Made by a program: the position numbers and the translations under genes | The notes under the pieces: generated by a model | Databases searched by the model: none | What the model saw: the letters and a program-made list of their open reading frames with translations, nothing else | Told to the model about the DNA's origin: nothing | NCBI GenBank assembly: GCA_030837965.1 | Contig: JAUTXP010000043.1 | Span: 1 to 64,000 of the forward strand | Source: Acidimicrobiaceae bacterium | GTDB taxonomy: Bacteria; Actinomycetota; Acidimicrobiia; Acidimicrobiales; JAUTXP01 | Reading direction: 5' to 3' | DNA: 64,000 nucleotides | Shown here: piece after piece, positions 25,444 to 34,332 of the stretch | Layout: each line of letters opens with the position of its first letter | Position numbering within the stretch: the first letter of the stretch is position 1

Positions 25444-28400
25444 ATGGTGAAGAAGCTGCTCGCCTCCTTCCCGGCCTGGCCCGCGCTGCGCCAGCTCACC
25501 ACGGACGATCGCAGCGGCCATCGGCACGCGGCCATGTCGACCGCCACCGCTGCCCTGCACCCGCGCACCATCGACGCCGACTCGGTCGTGTCCAGCATCT
25601 GTCCCTACTGCGCGGTGGGCTGCGGGCAGCGGGTGTACGTGCAGGACGGGCGCATCACCCAGATCGAGGGCGACCCCGACAGCCCGGTGTCGCGGGGCAG
25701 GCTGTGCCCGAAGGGGGCGGCGACCAAGAGCCTGGTCACCGGGCCTGGCCGCGAGAAGAAGGTGAAGTACCGCCCGCCGTACGCGACCGAATGGCAGGAC
25801 CTCGACTTGGACGAGGCCATGGACCGCATCGCCGAGCGGGTCATCGCCACTCGCAACGAGACGTGGGACCCCGTCCACAAGCGAACCCTCGGCTTTGCCA
25901 GCCTCGGAGGAGCGACCCTCGACAACGAGGAGAACTACCTCATGAAGAAGCTGTATACGGCCTTGGGCGCCATCCAGATCGAGAACCAGGCCCGCATCTG
26001 ACACTCGTCCACCGTGCCCGGTCTGGGCACCTCGTTCGGAAGAGGCGGCGCCACCACGTTCCAGCAGGACCTGGCCAACGCCGACTGCATCGTCATCATG
26101 GGGTCGAACACGGCCGAGTGCCATCCGGTCGGGTTCCAGTGGGTGATGGAGGCCAAGGACCGCGGCGCCAAGGTCATCCACATCGACCCCCGCTTCACTC
26201 GCACCAGCGCGGTGAGCGACCTGCACGTGCCGCTCCGGGCGGGCAGCGACATCGTCTTTTTGGGCGCCATCGTCAACCACATCCTCAGCAACGAGCGGGA
26301 CTTCCGCGAGTACGTCGTGAGCTACACGAACGCGGCGGCCATCATCGACGAGGGGTTCCAGGACACCGACGATCTCGACGGGCTCTTCTCCGGTTGGGAT
26401 GCGGAGTCGGCGGCCTATGACCCGGCCACATGGCAGTACGCGGGCAACTCCGGTAGCGGCGACGGGCCGGGCGGGCAAGGCAGCACCGATGTGGGCGCCG
26501 ACACCCACGGCGGTCACGGGCCGCCCACCGGCGGCCATCCCGAGATGACCGACCCGACCCTGCAGCACCCCCGCTGCGTCTACCAACTGCTCAAGCGCCA
26601 CTTCGCCCGCTACACGCCCGAGCTGGTCGAGGAGCTGTGCGGCGTGCCCCCGCACCTGTTCGCCCAGGTGGCCGACGCGCTGTGCGAGAACTCGGGCCGG
26701 GAGCGCACGTCGGCCTTTTGCTACGCGGTGGGCTGGACCCAGCACACGGTGGGCGTGCAGTACATCCGCACCGCGTCGATCGTCCAGCTCCTGCTGGGCA
26801 ACATCGGCCGACCCGGCGGCGGGATCATGGCCCTGCGGGGCCACGCCAGCATCCAAGGCTCAACCGACATCCCCACCCTCTACAACATCCTCCCCGGCTA
26901 TCTCCCCATGCCCGACGCCGAGACCGCCGACCTCGACGACTACGTCGAGCGCAACGCGGCCAAGACCGGCTTCTGGGGCAACATGCGCGCCTACATGGTC
27001 AGCCTGCTCAAGGCCTATTGGGGCGACGCGGCCAGGTCCGACAACGACTTCTGCTTCGACTGGCTGCCCCGTCTGACGGGTGACCACTCGACCTACCAGA
27101 CGATGCTCGACATGCTCGACGGCAAGGTGCGGGGCATGTTCGTGATGGGCGAGAACCCGGCCGTCGGGTCGGCCAACTCCAAGCTGCATCGCATGGCCAT
27201 GGCCAAGCTCGACTGGCTCGTCGTGCGCGACTTCTCCGAGATCGAGTCGGCGTCGTTCTGGTACGACGGGCCCGAGATCGAGACCGGGGAGATGACGACC
27301 GAGCAAATCCCTACCGAGGTCTTCCTGCTTCCCGCCGCTTCTCACACCGAGAAGGACGGGAGCTTCACCAACACCCAGCGCATGCTCCAGTGGCACCACA
27401 AGGCGGTGGAGCCGGAAGGCGACGCCCGGTCCGAGCTGTGGTTCTCCTTCCACCTGGGCCGCATCATCCGCGACAAGCTCCGCTCGTCGGCCGACATTGA
27501 CAACGCCAAGGACAGGCCCGTGCTGGATTTGGCATGGGACTACCCGACCGAGGGCGCGTTGGACGAGCCGTCGGCCGCGGCCGTGCTGCGCGAGATCAAC
27601 GGGTGGGGCGCAGACGGCAAGGCGCTGGGCGGGTTCGCCGACTTGGCCGACGACGGGTCGACTGCATGCGGCTGTTGGATCTACTGCGGCTGCTACGCGG
27701 ACGAGGTCAACCAGACGGCCCGTCGCAAGCCGGGCCAGGACCAGAACTGGGTCGCGCCCGAATGGGGGTGGGCCTGGCCCGCCAACCGGCGCATCCTCTA
27801 CAACCGGGCCTCGGCCGACCCGGACGGCAAGCCGTGGTCGGAGCGCAAGCGCTACGTCTGGTGGGACGAGGGCGCGGGGGAGTGGACCGGCTTCGACGTG
27901 CCTGACTTCGAGAAGACGAAGCGCCCCGATTACCAACCGCCCGAAGGGGCTGTGGCCCAGCACGCGCTGGCGGGTGACGACCCGTTCATCATGCAGGCCG
28001 ACGGCAAGGGCTGGCTGTTCGTGCCCAACGGCTTGAAGGACGGGCCGTTGCCCGCGCACTACGAGCCCGACGAGTCGCCGTTCCACAACCCGCTGTATTC
28101 GCAACAGGCCAACCCAGCCCGGCAGCGGTACCCGCGACCGGGCAACGAGCACAACGACCCCGATCTGTTCCCGTACGTGATGACCACCTACCGGCTCACC
28201 GAGCACCACACCGCGGGTGGCATGTCCCGCTTCGTCGACGTGCTGTCCGAGTTGCAGCCCGAGTTCTTCTGCGAGGTCTCGCCCGAACTGGCCGCCGAGA
28301 GGGGGCTCGAGCACGGCGGGTGGGCCACCATCATCTCGTCCCGAACGGCCATCGAGGCGCGCGTCCTGGTGACCGACCGCATCCCGCCGCTGCGGGTGCA

Positions 28401-28620
28401 GGGCCGGGTCATGCATCAAGTGGGGCTGCCCTACCACTGGGGCCAGCGCGGCCTGTCCACGGGCGACTCGGCCAACGACTTGTTCCCCCTGACCCTCGAC
28501 CCCAACGTGCACATCCAAGAGGTGAAGGCGGCCACCTGCGACATCCGGCCCGGGCGCAGGCCGCGCGGCCCGGCGCTGCCCGCGATGGTGGCCGAGTACC
28601 GCGAGGGCAGACATGGCTGA
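25444..28620 (+). CDS. fdhA: formate dehydrogenase catalytic subunit, selenocysteine-containing (UGA at 25999-26001)
   Basis: A 1058-aa Mo/W-bisMGD formate dehydrogenase (FdnG type), oxidising formate to CO2. The N-terminal [4Fe-4S] ligands are C53, C56, C60 and C88 (CPYCAVGC, LCPKG). The frame crosses an in-frame TGA at 25999-26001 (codon 186) within ENQARI-U-HSSTVPGLGTSFGRGG, the place where FdnG/FdhF enzymes carry selenocysteine bound to Mo. The frame stays open with family sequence up to 28620. A SECIS hairpin follows directly. No Tat signal is visible at the N-terminus, so the active site is probably cytoplasmic. It overlaps fdhB by 8 nt. Splitting this gene at the UGA would give two false ORFs. 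Confidence 0.95.
25999..26040 (+). promoter_or_regulatory. Sec UGA codon and SECIS element
   Basis: TGA at 25999-26001 is followed, 18 nt after its end, by the loop GGTCT (26020-26024). The loop is closed by GTGCCC (26014-26019) and GGGCAC (26025-26030). The E. coli fdhF SECIS has the same GGUCU apical loop at the same 18-nt distance from its UGA. SelB-dependent decoding is therefore expected. Confidence 0.88.
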
Positions 28621-29407
28621 GCCAGTGGCCGAGCGGGTCGGCTTCTTCACGGACACGTCGGTCTGCATCGGATGCAAGGCGTGCGAGGTGGCGTGCAAGG
28701 AGTGGAACGGCGTCCCCGAGGACGGCCTGCAATGGCTGGGCACGTCGTACGACAACACCGGCGCGCTGGGGGCGAGCACATGGCGGCACGTGGCCTTCAT
28801 TGAGCGCCCGCCCGCGGGCGGTGTTGCGGATGGGGCGCCCGGTGTGGAGTGGCTCATGTCGTCCGACGTGTGCAAGCACTGCACCCACGCGGCCTGCCTC
28901 GACGTGTGCCCGACCGGCTCGCTGTTCCGAACCGAGTTCGGGACCGTGGTGGTGCAGGCCGACATCTGCAACGGCTGCGGCTACTGCGTGCCCGCGTGCC
29001 CGTTCGGCGTCATCGACAAGCGCGAGGACGACGGGCGGGCCTGGAAGTGCACGCTTTGCTACGACCGGCTCAAGGACGGCATGACGCCCGCCTGTGCGCA
29101 AGCGTGCCCGACCACGTCGATCCAGTTCGGGCCGCTGGACGAGTTGCGGGCCCGCGCCCGCCAACGAGTGGCGTCGTTGCATTCGGCCGGTCGCACTGAT
29201 GCCCGGCTGTATGGCGACGACCCCGACGACGGCGTGGGCGGGGCCGCCGCCTTCTTCTTGCTGCTCGACCAGCCCGAGGTCTACGGCCTCCCGTCCGATC
29301 CCGTGGTGACGACTCGCGACCTGCCCCAGATGTGGAAGGCCGCGGGCCGGGCCGCGGCCGTGTTCGCGGTGGGCGTAGCCGCGGCCTTCGCCGGACGGCG
29401 CCGATGA
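28613..29407 (+). CDS. fdhB: formate dehydrogenase iron-sulfur (beta) subunit
   Basis: A 264-aa ferredoxin-type electron-transfer subunit with four [4Fe-4S] cluster motifs: CIGCKACEVACKEW, CKHCTHAACLDVCP, CNGCGYCVPACP and CTLCYDRL with CAQACP. A single hydrophobic C-terminal segment (RAAAVFAVGVAAAFAG) should anchor it to the membrane, as in FdnH. It passes electrons from the catalytic subunit to the NrfD-like partner. Its ATG overlaps the end of fdhA and its stop overlaps the next ATG (ATGA). Confidence 0.95.
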   Translation: MAEPVAERVGFFTDTSVCIGCKACEVACKEWNGVPEDGLQWLGTSYDNTGALGASTWRHVAFIERPPAGGVADGAPGVEWLMSSDVCKHCTHAACLDVCPTGSLFRTEFGTVVVQADICNGCGYCVPACPFGVIDKREDDGRAWKCTLCYDRLKDGMTPACAQACPTTSIQFGPLDELRARARQRVASLHSAGRTDARLYGDDPDDGVGGAAAFFLLLDQPEVYGLPSDPVVTTRDLPQMWKAAGRAAAVFAVGVAAAFAGRRR

Positions 29408-30282
29408 GGGAGCGGGCCGTCGTCCCCAAGGCCGACTTCCGCTCCTACTACGGCAAGCCCATCCTCAAGCGCCCGGTGTGGAAGTGGCAGATCCCGGCCT
29501 ACTTCTTCGCGGGCGGGCTGGCCGCGGGCTCGTCCGCGTTGGCCGCGGGCGCGGGGTGGACGGGTCGACCTGTGTTGCGGCGACGGGCCCGGCTCACTGC
29601 GTTGGGCGCCATCGCGGCCAGCACCGTCTTCTTGATCGACGACCTGGGCCGGCCGGAGCGCTTCTACAACATGCTTCGGGTGGCCAAGCCCAGCAGCCCG
29701 ATGAGCATGGGCAGTTGGCTGTTGGCCGGGTACGGGCCCGCGGTGGGCGCGGCCGCGGCCAGCGAGGTGACCGGCCTGTTGCCGGGCGTGGGCCGGGCCG
29801 CGGGCGTGGCCGCGGCGGCAATGGCCCCGGGCGTGGCCACGTACACGGCGGTGATCCTGGCCGACACGGCCATCCCCGTGTGGCATCAGGCCAAGGACGA
29901 TCTGCCCTGGCTGTTCGCATCGGGCGCGGCGGCGTCGGCCGGCGGTGTGGCCGCGGCGTTGGCGCCGGTGGCCGAGTCCGGCCCGGCCCGTCGACTGGCC
30001 ATCGTCGGCGCGTGCGTTGAGCTGGTCGTGGCCAAGCGCATGGAGGAAGGGTTGGGGTACGTCGGACGCGTCTACGGCGAGGGCTGGGCCGGCCGGCTGT
30101 CGGCCCTGTCGCGTCGGTTGACGGCATCAGGCGCGGCCGTGTTGGTGCTGACCGGCCGGCGTCGATCGGGCGCGGTGGCGGGCGGCCTGCTGGTGGCCGC
30201 GGGCGCCGCCGTCGAGCGCTTCGCGGTGGCCGAGGCGGGCAACCAGTCCGCCGCCGACCCCACCTTCCTCTCACCCCCCTGA
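29404..30282 (+). CDS. nrfD: NrfD-like membrane subunit of formate dehydrogenase
   Basis: A 292-aa polytopic protein of the NrfD/PsrC family, the quinone-reactive membrane subunit replacing a cytochrome b gamma subunit. The N-terminal YYGKPILKRPVWKWQIPAYF is typical. It is followed by about eight hydrophobic helices and LIDDLGRPERFYNMLRVAKP. It ends the fdhA-fdhB-nrfD operon, which should transfer electrons from formate to menaquinone. A family-1 palindrome begins at its stop codon. Confidence 0.9.
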   Translation: MRERAVVPKADFRSYYGKPILKRPVWKWQIPAYFFAGGLAAGSSALAAGAGWTGRPVLRRRARLTALGAIAASTVFLIDDLGRPERFYNMLRVAKPSSPMSMGSWLLAGYGPAVGAAAASEVTGLLPGVGRAAGVAAAAMAPGVATYTAVILADTAIPVWHQAKDDLPWLFASGAAASAGGVAAALAPVAESGPARRLAIVGACVELVVAKRMEEGLGYVGRVYGEGWAGRLSALSRRLTASGAAVLVLTGRRRSGAVAGGLLVAAGAAVERFAVAEAGNQSAADPTFLSPP

Positions 30283-30314
30283 ACTTTTCCACAGCACCTG
30301 TTGCTGTGGAAAAG
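30282..30314. repeat. palindrome family 1, copy after the formate dehydrogenase operon
   Basis: AACTTTTCCACAGCA, loop CCTGT, TGCTGTGGAAAAG. It begins on the last base of the nrfD stop codon. The next gene reads the same way, so this copy is at an operon end rather than between convergent genes. The loop variant CCTGT is shared with the copy at 51218. Confidence 0.9.
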
Positions 30315-30377
30315 ATGAGGGCGGGGCGGACGGGGCGGGCGGGGGCGCAGGGGCGGGGCGCTCGTAGGCTGACGGGA

Positions 30378-31697
30378 ATGGCTCGGAGTCCGCTGTGGCG
30401 GCACCGCGACTTCATGAAGCTGTGGGCGGGCGAGACGGTGAGCCAGTTCGGCACCGCCGTCACCATGCTGGCCTTGCCCTTGGTGGCCATCACCTACCTG
30501 CACGCCAGCGCGCCCCAGGTCGGCGCCCTTACCGCGGTCGAGTTCTCGCCCTTCATCCTCGTCGGCCTGCCTGCGGGCGTGTGGGTCGACCGGCTGCGGC
30601 GTCGGCCCGTCCTGCTGGCGGGCGACATCGGGCGGGCCTTGGTGCTGGCGTCCATCCCCATCGCCTACGCCTTCGACCACCTCACCATCTGGCAGCTCTA
30701 CGGCGTGGCCTTCGCCGCCGGCATCCTGACCGTCTTCTTCGACGTGGCCTACCAGTCGTATCTGCCCTCGTTGGTCGACCGGTCTCTGCTGGCCGACGGG
30801 AACTCCAAGCTCGAAGTGAGCCGGTCCGCGGCGCAGATCGCGGGGCCGGGCGTGGCGGGCGCGCTGATCAGCCTGCTCAGCGCGCCGGGCGCCATCGTCA
30901 TCGACTCGGTGAGCTACGTCCTGTCCGCGGGCGCGGTGTCGTTGATCAGGGGCACCGAGCAGCGCGAGCGGGTGGCCAAGGCGGACCGGCCCAGGATGCG
31001 CACCGAGATCGCCGAGGGCCTGCGCTACGTGCTGGGCCACCGCCTGCTGCGGCCCATCGCCATGGCCACGGCCACGTCGAACCTGTTCTCGTCCATGGGC
31101 CAGGCCGTGGCCATCTTGTTCATGGTCCGCCGCCTGGGCCTGTCGGCGGGCACCATCGGCCTGGTCTACGGCATCGGCAACGTGGGGTTCTTGTTGGGGG
31201 CCATGACCACGGGCTGGATCAACAGCCGGATCGGTGTGGGCCGCACCATCGTGTTGTCGATGGCCGCGTGCGGGCCGACCTTGTTCCTCATCCCGCTGGC
31301 CACGTTGGGGGCGCCGTTCGCGTGGCTGGTGGCGGCCATGCTCGGGACCGCGTTCGGGGGGCCCGTCTACAACATCTCGCAGGTGAGTCTGCGCCAGGCC
31401 ATCTGCCCCGACCGCCTGCTCGGTCGGATGAACGCCAGCATGCGCTTCATGGTGTGGGGGACGATGCCGGTGGGCGCGGCGGTGGGCGGCGTCCTCGGCG
31501 GGTCGCTGGGCCTGCGCCCCACGTTGTTCATCTCGGCCGCGGGCGCGTGTTTGGCGTGGATTCCGCCCGCCCTTTCGCCGGTGTGGCGACTGCGCTCGAT
31601 CGCGGTGGCCGAGGAGGAGGAGGCGGCCATGGCCGCGGCACGCGAGGGCGTTGTCCCGCCTGGCGCGGCCGTGTCCGGGCTGGCGTCCGACCCGTAG
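30378..31697 (+). CDS. MFS transporter
   Basis: A 439-aa major facilitator of the EntS/MFS_3 kind. It starts MARSPLWRHRDFMKLWAGETVSQFGT and has about twelve membrane helices; VGLPAGVWVDRLRRRPVLLAGD carries the motif-A loop, with FDVAYQSYLPSLV and GRMNASMRFMVWGTMPVG in the second half. It is probably a drug or siderophore exporter; the substrate is unknown. It is separate in sequence from the MFS gene at 23447. A short inverted repeat follows its stop. Confidence 0.9.
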   Translation: MARSPLWRHRDFMKLWAGETVSQFGTAVTMLALPLVAITYLHASAPQVGALTAVEFSPFILVGLPAGVWVDRLRRRPVLLAGDIGRALVLASIPIAYAFDHLTIWQLYGVAFAAGILTVFFDVAYQSYLPSLVDRSLLADGNSKLEVSRSAAQIAGPGVAGALISLLSAPGAIVIDSVSYVLSAGAVSLIRGTEQRERVAKADRPRMRTEIAEGLRYVLGHRLLRPIAMATATSNLFSSMGQAVAILFMVRRLGLSAGTIGLVYGIGNVGFLLGAMTTGWINSRIGVGRTIVLSMAACGPTLFLIPLATLGAPFAWLVAAMLGTAFGGPVYNISQVSLRQAICPDRLLGRMNASMRFMVWGTMPVGAAVGGVLGGSLGLRPTLFISAAGACLAWIPPALSPVWRLRSIAVAEEEEAAMAAAREGVVPPGAAVSGLASDP

Positions 31698-31700
31698 TAG

Positions 31701-31717
31701 ACGGGCAGGCCGCCCGT
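31701..31717 (+). terminator. short hairpin after the MFS gene
   Basis: ACGGGC (31701-31706), loop AGGCC, GCCCGT (31712-31717), immediately after the stop and 11 nt before the next ATG. There is no T run, so the assignment is weak. Confidence 0.3.
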
Positions 31718-31728
31718 AGGATGCGGCG

Positions 31729-33069
31729 ATGGCGAGCGCCCACGTCCTCGACATGGCCAGTACGGGGACGTTGGTCATGGCTGCCGCGGCCGCCACCGTG
31801 TGCGTGGCTCGATGGCGCGCCGGCGCCGAGGCGGCCGTGCTGTTCATGGCGACCGCAGTGCTCGTCTACGGCGTGATGGTCAAGGGCATGGCCGCGCTGT
31901 TGCTGCCGAGGTTGCTCGACGGCCGGGGCCAGTTGGCCGGGGTCGCCGCAGCGCGGGGCGCGGGGCTGTTGGCGACGGGCGCGTTGGTTGTACTGGCCGT
32001 GACCCGACCTGACGCGGACGCGGCCCGTCGGGCCACTGGGGTGGCGGGCGCGGCTGTCGTCGCCAGCGTTGCGCTCGGCCTTGTCTTGGACCGCGTGCCC
32101 GGCGTGGCGTCGGTGCTCGCCTTCGGCCGACGGGGCTTGGTGGGCGGCGCCATGCCGACTGTGGCGCACCGGTTGGTGTGGGCCGCGGTGTGGACCGTGC
32201 CTGGTGTGGTGCTGTTGGCACGCGGGTTGCGCAGACCGAGCGCGGTGACGGCCTGGTCGGGCGGGCTCCTGGTGACGCTCGCTGCGGGCCACGTGGTCGC
32301 CGCCGGCGCGACCCGGGTCGACGGACGGGTGGTGGGGGGCGAGGTCGTGGAGGCACTGGCCTTCGGCCTGCTGCTGGTCGGCGTCACCATCGACTTCGAG
32401 CGCGCCCTGCTCGACCAGCGGGCCCGCTTGTTCGACAGCATGGTGGCCGTCCGGGCCGAGCGGACGCGGGCCCAGGTCGGAAGCGTGGTGCACGGCCGCC
32501 GGCGCCACGACCTGGCCAACGCGGTGATGGGGCTGGAGGGATCGGCCGCGACGTTGGACCGGCATTACGACAGGCTCGACGCCGAGGACCGGCGGCGGCT
32601 GGCCAAGATGATGGCCACCAGCGTGGAGCGGTTGCGCGAGCTGTCGCTCGAGGACCCGGTGGTGCCCACCGTCTACCCGGTGGCCGACGCCACCGAGGCC
32701 CTGTGCGCGGCGCTGGCCGAGGCGGGTATGGACGTGGCCTTCGACGCCGACGGGCCCAGCGATCTGGTGGTGCGGGCCCTGCCCGAGGAGATGGCCGAGG
32801 TGCTGGGACAGGTGGTGACCGCCGTGCAGGACGAGCGTCCGTCCGGTCCGGTGCGGGTGGTCGCGGCCGGGCATGGCCGCGGGGCCCGGCTGTCGGTCGA
32901 GTTCCGCCCCGGTGGCCGGCGGGTGCGCGGGCGCAACGGGCGCAATGGCGGTGGCGTCAACCTGTCGGTGGCGGCCCGGCTGTTGGAGGAGCGCGACGGC
33001 AGGCTGCTGGTCGAGGGCATCGGCGCCGACGAGGTCGCCATCCGCATGGAGCTCCCCGAGCCCGCCTGA
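31729..33069 (+). CDS. membrane protein with kinase-like DHp region and degenerate ATPase domain
   Basis: A 446-aa protein. About six or seven hydrophobic segments fill residues 10-230. A helical region then has a His260 in RRRHDLANAVMGLEGSAATL, resembling the phosphoacceptor helix of HDLxN-type histidine kinases. The C-terminal ~150 residues look like an HATPase fold but show no clear N box or D-x-G-x-G, so ATP binding is doubtful. The end faces the LuxR-type regulator at 33120-33782 across a palindrome. I infer a sensor that may need a partner kinase or act through protein contacts. Confidence 0.65.
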   Translation: MASAHVLDMASTGTLVMAAAAATVCVARWRAGAEAAVLFMATAVLVYGVMVKGMAALLLPRLLDGRGQLAGVAAARGAGLLATGALVVLAVTRPDADAARRATGVAGAAVVASVALGLVLDRVPGVASVLAFGRRGLVGGAMPTVAHRLVWAAVWTVPGVVLLARGLRRPSAVTAWSGGLLVTLAAGHVVAAGATRVDGRVVGGEVVEALAFGLLLVGVTIDFERALLDQRARLFDSMVAVRAERTRAQVGSVVHGRRRHDLANAVMGLEGSAATLDRHYDRLDAEDRRRLAKMMATSVERLRELSLEDPVVPTVYPVADATEALCAALAEAGMDVAFDADGPSDLVVRALPEEMAEVLGQVVTAVQDERPSGPVRVVAAGHGRGARLSVEFRPGGRRVRGRNGRNGGGVNLSVAARLLEERDGRLLVEGIGADEVAIRMELPEPA

Positions 33070-33075
33070 TATCCC

Positions 33076-33110
33076 AACTTTTCCACAGCACCTGCTGCTG
33101 TGGAAAAGTT
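33076..33110. repeat. palindrome family 1, copy between convergent sensor and regulator
   Basis: Perfect 15-bp arms AACTTTTCCACAGCA / TGCTGTGGAAAAGTT with loop CCTGC, identical to the copy at 5288-5322. It is 6 nt after the sensor stop and 9 nt before the convergent regulator stop. Confidence 0.92.
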
Positions 33111-33119
33111 GAGAGGGGG

Positions 33120-33782
33120 TCAGGTGGGCGGGTCTTGGGGCGTGTCGGGGGACCAGTGGTGCTGCTTGGCCAACGCCACTGCGGCCAGTTGCGAGTTGAC
33201 CTGAAGCTTGCGCAGCACGGCTTGAATCTGCGAGCGGACGGTGGCCATGGACACGAACTCCGCCGTCGCGATCTCCTCGGCCGAGTGCCCGTCCACGAGG
33301 TGCCCGAGCACAGACCGCTCCCTGCGGGTCAAGCCCGCGAACGGGGCCAGTCGCGCCAGCTCGGTTCGGCGCCAGCGGGCGGCCGCCTCCAACAGCGCGA
33401 CTCTGTCCGACTCAGGCATCACGTTGCGACCCGACACCGCGTCGAGCACCGCCTGTTGCAGCCTGGCGAATGGCAGGTGCTTGGACACGACTCCCAGTGC
33501 GCCGTGCTCGAGGCAGCGTCCGAGGGCGACAGGGTCGCGTTCGCCGGTCACCATCACCACCCGCGCCCCCGCCCCCGTGATGGGGCCGATGAGGGGCAGG
33601 CTGTTTGCGCCGCCGAGGTCCAAGTCGAGCAGCACGACGTCGGGCGCGGCCTGGCCGACCAGGTCGAGGATGGCGGGCGGGTCGAGGCTGGGCGCCACGT
33701 GCACGTCGAGCCCTTCGAGACGCAGCCCCATGGCCAGGGTGTCCACCACGATGGGGTGGTCGTCGATGAGCAGGACGCGCAC
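33120..33782 (-). CDS. LuxR-family response regulator
   Basis: A 220-aa NarL-type regulator. The receiver has the acidic pair in LLIDDHPIVVD, the phosphoacceptor Asp in VVLLDLDLGG, and the conserved Lys in GVVSKHLPF. The C-terminal HTH is LTRRERSVLGHLVDGHSAEEIATAE and ATVRSQIQAVLRKLQVNS. Start is GTG 33780-33782. Unlike the regulator at 18749, its receiver looks phosphorylatable. It converges on the kinase-like membrane protein, a plausible but unproven partner. Confidence 0.9.
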   Translation of the reverse strand: MRVLLIDDHPIVVDTLAMGLRLEGLDVHVAPSLDPPAILDLVGQAAPDVVLLDLDLGGANSLPLIGPITGAGARVVMVTGERDPVALGRCLEHGALGVVSKHLPFARLQQAVLDAVSGRNVMPESDRVALLEAAARWRRTELARLAPFAGLTRRERSVLGHLVDGHSAEEIATAEFVSMATVRSQIQAVLRKLQVNSQLAAVALAKQHHWSPDTPQDPPT

Positions 33783-33805
33783 GGTGGAAAGCTTGCCCGC
33801 CCGGC

Positions 33806-34312
33806 TCAGGCGCCGGGGCTGTAGGCGATGGTCAGCTCGCTCTTGGTCCCGTCGCAGTAGACGGAGCGGACCTTGAATCCGCCGTAGGCGGGCGGTCTGG
33901 TCATGCGGTTCTCGGCCTCGAAGCCCTCCGACTCGGGGCGGCCCAGCCGCCAGCCCTCGGCCGCCCAGGCCTGTCCCACGAAGGCGGCGAACCCGTCGGG
34001 CGTGGCGGGCACGACGAGCACCGCTCGACGGGCCGACTGCTCAGGGGCCAGTTCGTTGACCGCGTAGGTGCCGGGCGGCAAGGGCAGGTCCTTGGGCAGC
34101 CAGTCGATGGCGGACGCGGGGCCGGGCGCGGCGGGCGGCGTCACGCACGGGCCGGGGGGTTGGGCCGAGCCGCGCTGCCGGGCGGGCAGGGGCGCGGCGG
34201 CTGCTGTGGTGGTGGTCGGGGCCGCGTTGCCGTTGGTGTTGCCTCCGCAGCCGGCGAGAGAGAACAGGGCGAGCAGCGCGACGGCGATTGTCGCGCTGCG
34301 CACCCTGCGCAT
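33806..34312 (-). CDS. putative lipoprotein of unknown function
   Basis: A 168-aa protein starting MRRVRSATIAVALLALFSLAGCGG: a signal peptide with lipobox L-A-G-C, so it is predicted to be acylated and membrane-anchored. A Thr/Ala-rich linker precedes a compact domain of about 110 residues with two Cys (GPCVTPP and SVYCDG) that could form a disulfide. I do not recognise the domain. It lies 20 nt downstream of the BNR-repeat gene in the same direction and may be cotranscribed with it. Confidence 0.78.
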   Translation of the reverse strand: MRRVRSATIAVALLALFSLAGCGGNTNGNAAPTTTTAAAAPLPARQRGSAQPPGPCVTPPAAPGPASAIDWLPKDLPLPPGTYAVNELAPEQSARRAVLVVPATPDGFAAFVGQAWAAEGWRLGRPESEGFEAENRMTRPPAYGGFKVRSVYCDGTKSELTIAYSPGA

Positions 34313-34332
34313 CCCGGTGTCGGTGCTGTGGC

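Noticed and set aside
25999-26001. TGA as a true stop producing a short fdhA fragment
   Set aside because: Family sequence continues in frame on both sides, and a SECIS with the E. coli loop lies at the right distance.
26860-28971. 703-aa minus-strand open frame
   Set aside because: Antisense to formate dehydrogenase subunits with clear Fe-S and Mo motifs on the plus strand; composition is typical of a shadow.
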